NCBI GenBank assembly: GCA_937863915.1
Contig: CALMID010000335.1
Coordinates: forward strand, 1-7,242
Reading direction: 5' to 3'
Length of the DNA stretch: 7,242 bases
Source of the DNA: an uncultured Pseudomonas sp.
GTDB taxonomy: Bacteria > Pseudomonadota > Gammaproteobacteria > Pseudomonadales > Pseudomonadaceae
The position numbers and the translations under genes were made by a program. The notes beneath the pieces are model-generated. The model saw only the letters and a program-made list of their open reading frames with translations, did not search any database and was not told the DNA's origin. Positions 6,183 through 7,242 of this stretch are shown here, piece by piece (position 1 is the first letter of the stretch; every line of letters begins with the position of its first letter).

Positions 6183-7226
6183 TTATTTTTTGAGCTTGGT
6201 CCACACCGTACTACGCAGCTTCAGCGCCTTCGGCGAGCACAGCTGGAAGGGGCGCAGGCGGTCGAGCTTGTCTTTCGGCGTGTTAATGGCCGGATCCTCG
6301 AACAGCGCCTTGTCCATGAACTGCTCGGCGCCGGCGATGGCGTTGTTGTACTTGGCGAAGTTGGACGCGGCGGCGATGTTTTCCGGCTGCATCATCCAGT
6401 TGATGAAGACGTGGGCTTCCTTGACGTTGCTGGCGCCCTTGGGAATGGCGAAGTTGTCGATGAAGGCGCTGATGCCTTCCTTCGGATAGACGTAGACCAG
6501 GCTGTCGCGCTGTTCCTTGGCGCGGTGGAAGGCGCCGTTCCACTGCTGGTGCATGGCCACTTCACCGGCGGCCATGCGCTCGATGGTGCCGTCGCTGTTG
6601 TACATGGCCAGCATGTCCTTCTGCTTGAGCAGCAGGTCCTGGATCTTCTTGGCGTCCTGCGGGTTTTCGGTGCACACATCGATGCCCAGGTAGCGCGCCG
6701 CCGGCGGATAGAGGTCATCGGCCGAGTTGAGCGCCACCACCTTGCCCTTGAGCTCGGCCGGCGGCTCGAAGAAGGCCTTCCAGCTCTCTTCGATCACCCC
6801 GCCCGGTACGGCCTTGGCGTCGTAGCTGTAGCCGGTGGTGCCCCACAGGTAGGGCACGGTGTAGTCGTGGCCCGGGTCGAAGTCGAGGGTCTGGAAGGTC
6901 GGCGCCAGGTTCTTCAGGTTGGGCAGCTGGCTCTTGTCGAACTTCTGCAGCAGGTCTTCCTGCACCATGATCTGGATGAAGCTGTCGGACGGCACGATCA
7001 CGTCGTAGTTGCCGCCGCCGGCCTTGAGCTTGGCCAGCAGGGTTTCGTTGGAGTCGTAGGCATCCAGGGTGGCCTTGATGCCGGTGTCGGCCTCGAACTT
7101 CTTCAGCAGCTCCGGCGGGTAGTAGTCCGACCAGTTGGCGAAGTTGAGGGTGCCGGCGGCCTGAGCGGTGCCGGTGAGGCCCATGGCGAGCAGAACGGAC
7201 AGCGCGAGCGGGGTGCGACGGATCAT
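6183..7226 (-). CDS. Periplasmic polyamine-type ABC transporter substrate-binding protein (PotF/PotD family)
   Basis: This encodes 347 residues. Residues 1-23 are a signal peptide ending in AQA with no lipobox, so the product is a soluble periplasmic protein. The family pattern is clear: LNFANWSDYYPPELL (27-41), the YDVIVPSDSFI stretch (74-84), YLWGTTGYSYD (126-136), QQWNGA (227-232), IDNFAIPKGA (256-265), FINWMMQPE (274-282) and RPFQL (325-329). By eye Trp32, Trp229, Asp257 and Tyr293 match ligand contacts of E. coli PotD; Phe255 replaces a tryptophan, and the acidic pair near 168-171 is changed to S-A-D-D. The ligand may therefore be putrescine, spermidine or an acetylated polyamine. ATG at 7224-7226 has AAGGAG 7 bases upstream. 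The gene lies directly upstream of the acetylpolyamine amidohydrolase; transporter permease and ATPase genes are not seen and may lie beyond the right edge. Confidence 0.92.
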   Translation of the reverse strand: MIRRTPLALSVLLAMGLTGTAQAAGTLNFANWSDYYPPELLKKFEADTGIKATLDAYDSNETLLAKLKAGGGNYDVIVPSDSFIQIMVQEDLLQKFDKSQLPNLKNLAPTFQTLDFDPGHDYTVPYLWGTTGYSYDAKAVPGGVIEESWKAFFEPPAELKGKVVALNSADDLYPPAARYLGIDVCTENPQDAKKIQDLLLKQKDMLAMYNSDGTIERMAAGEVAMHQQWNGAFHRAKEQRDSLVYVYPKEGISAFIDNFAIPKGASNVKEAHVFINWMMQPENIAAASNFAKYNNAIAGAEQFMDKALFEDPAINTPKDKLDRLRPFQLCSPKALKLRSTVWTKLKK

Positions 7227-7242
7227 GGTCTGGCTCCTTGCG

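Overview
The window looks like a chromosomal segment from a Pseudomonas species. It is GC-rich with GC-ending codons. The proteins resemble, from memory, the P. aeruginosa PA0315-PA0323 neighbourhood (DUF523 protein, SerA, D-2-hydroxyglutarate dehydrogenase, fumarylacetoacetate-hydrolase-family protein, acetylpolyamine amidohydrolase, polyamine-binding protein). No database search was possible, so the genus is inferred from this recall and the species is not assigned. There are no tRNA, rRNA, CRISPR, phage or insertion-sequence signs.

Layout, left to right. (1) Bases 1-48 are the last codons of an unrecognised + strand gene. It converges, with one base between stop codons, on a small secreted protein on the - strand (50-601) that carries a VTGQAG motif near its mature N-terminus. 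(2) After a 241-base divergent spacer, a TudS/DUF523-type protein (843-1337, +) converges on serA (1380-2609, -). A strong bidirectional terminator (1336-1365) lies between them. (3) serA is divergent from a D-2-hydroxyglutarate dehydrogenase gene (2796-4190, +), and a 30-base interrupted palindrome sits in the shared upstream region. (4) A 144-base gap holding a 40-base two-tier hairpin leads to a fumarylacetoacetate-hydrolase-family gene (4335-5000, +), which ends at a perfect 28-base bidirectional terminator (5020-5047). (5) On the - strand, a periplasmic polyamine-type binding protein (6183-7226) is followed by an acetylpolyamine amidohydrolase (5061-6095). Between them is a hairpin of the CCCTCTCCCC type.

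Two metabolic modules stand out. First, SerA makes 3-phosphohydroxypyruvate for serine synthesis and can turn 2-oxoglutarate into D-2-hydroxyglutarate. The divergently encoded dehydrogenase oxidises that by-product back to 2-oxoglutarate. This coupling was shown experimentally in P. stutzeri. Second, the binding protein and the amidohydrolase together suggest uptake of polyamines or acetylated polyamines and their cytoplasmic deacetylation. The permease and ATPase genes are not in the window and may lie upstream, beyond base 7242.

Most of the window is ordinary core metabolism. The points worth a second look are the intergenic structures (2700-2729, 4228-4267, 6145-6182), the uncharacterised VTGQAG protein, and the ligand pocket of the binding protein. 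I do not see a clearly new multi-gene system.
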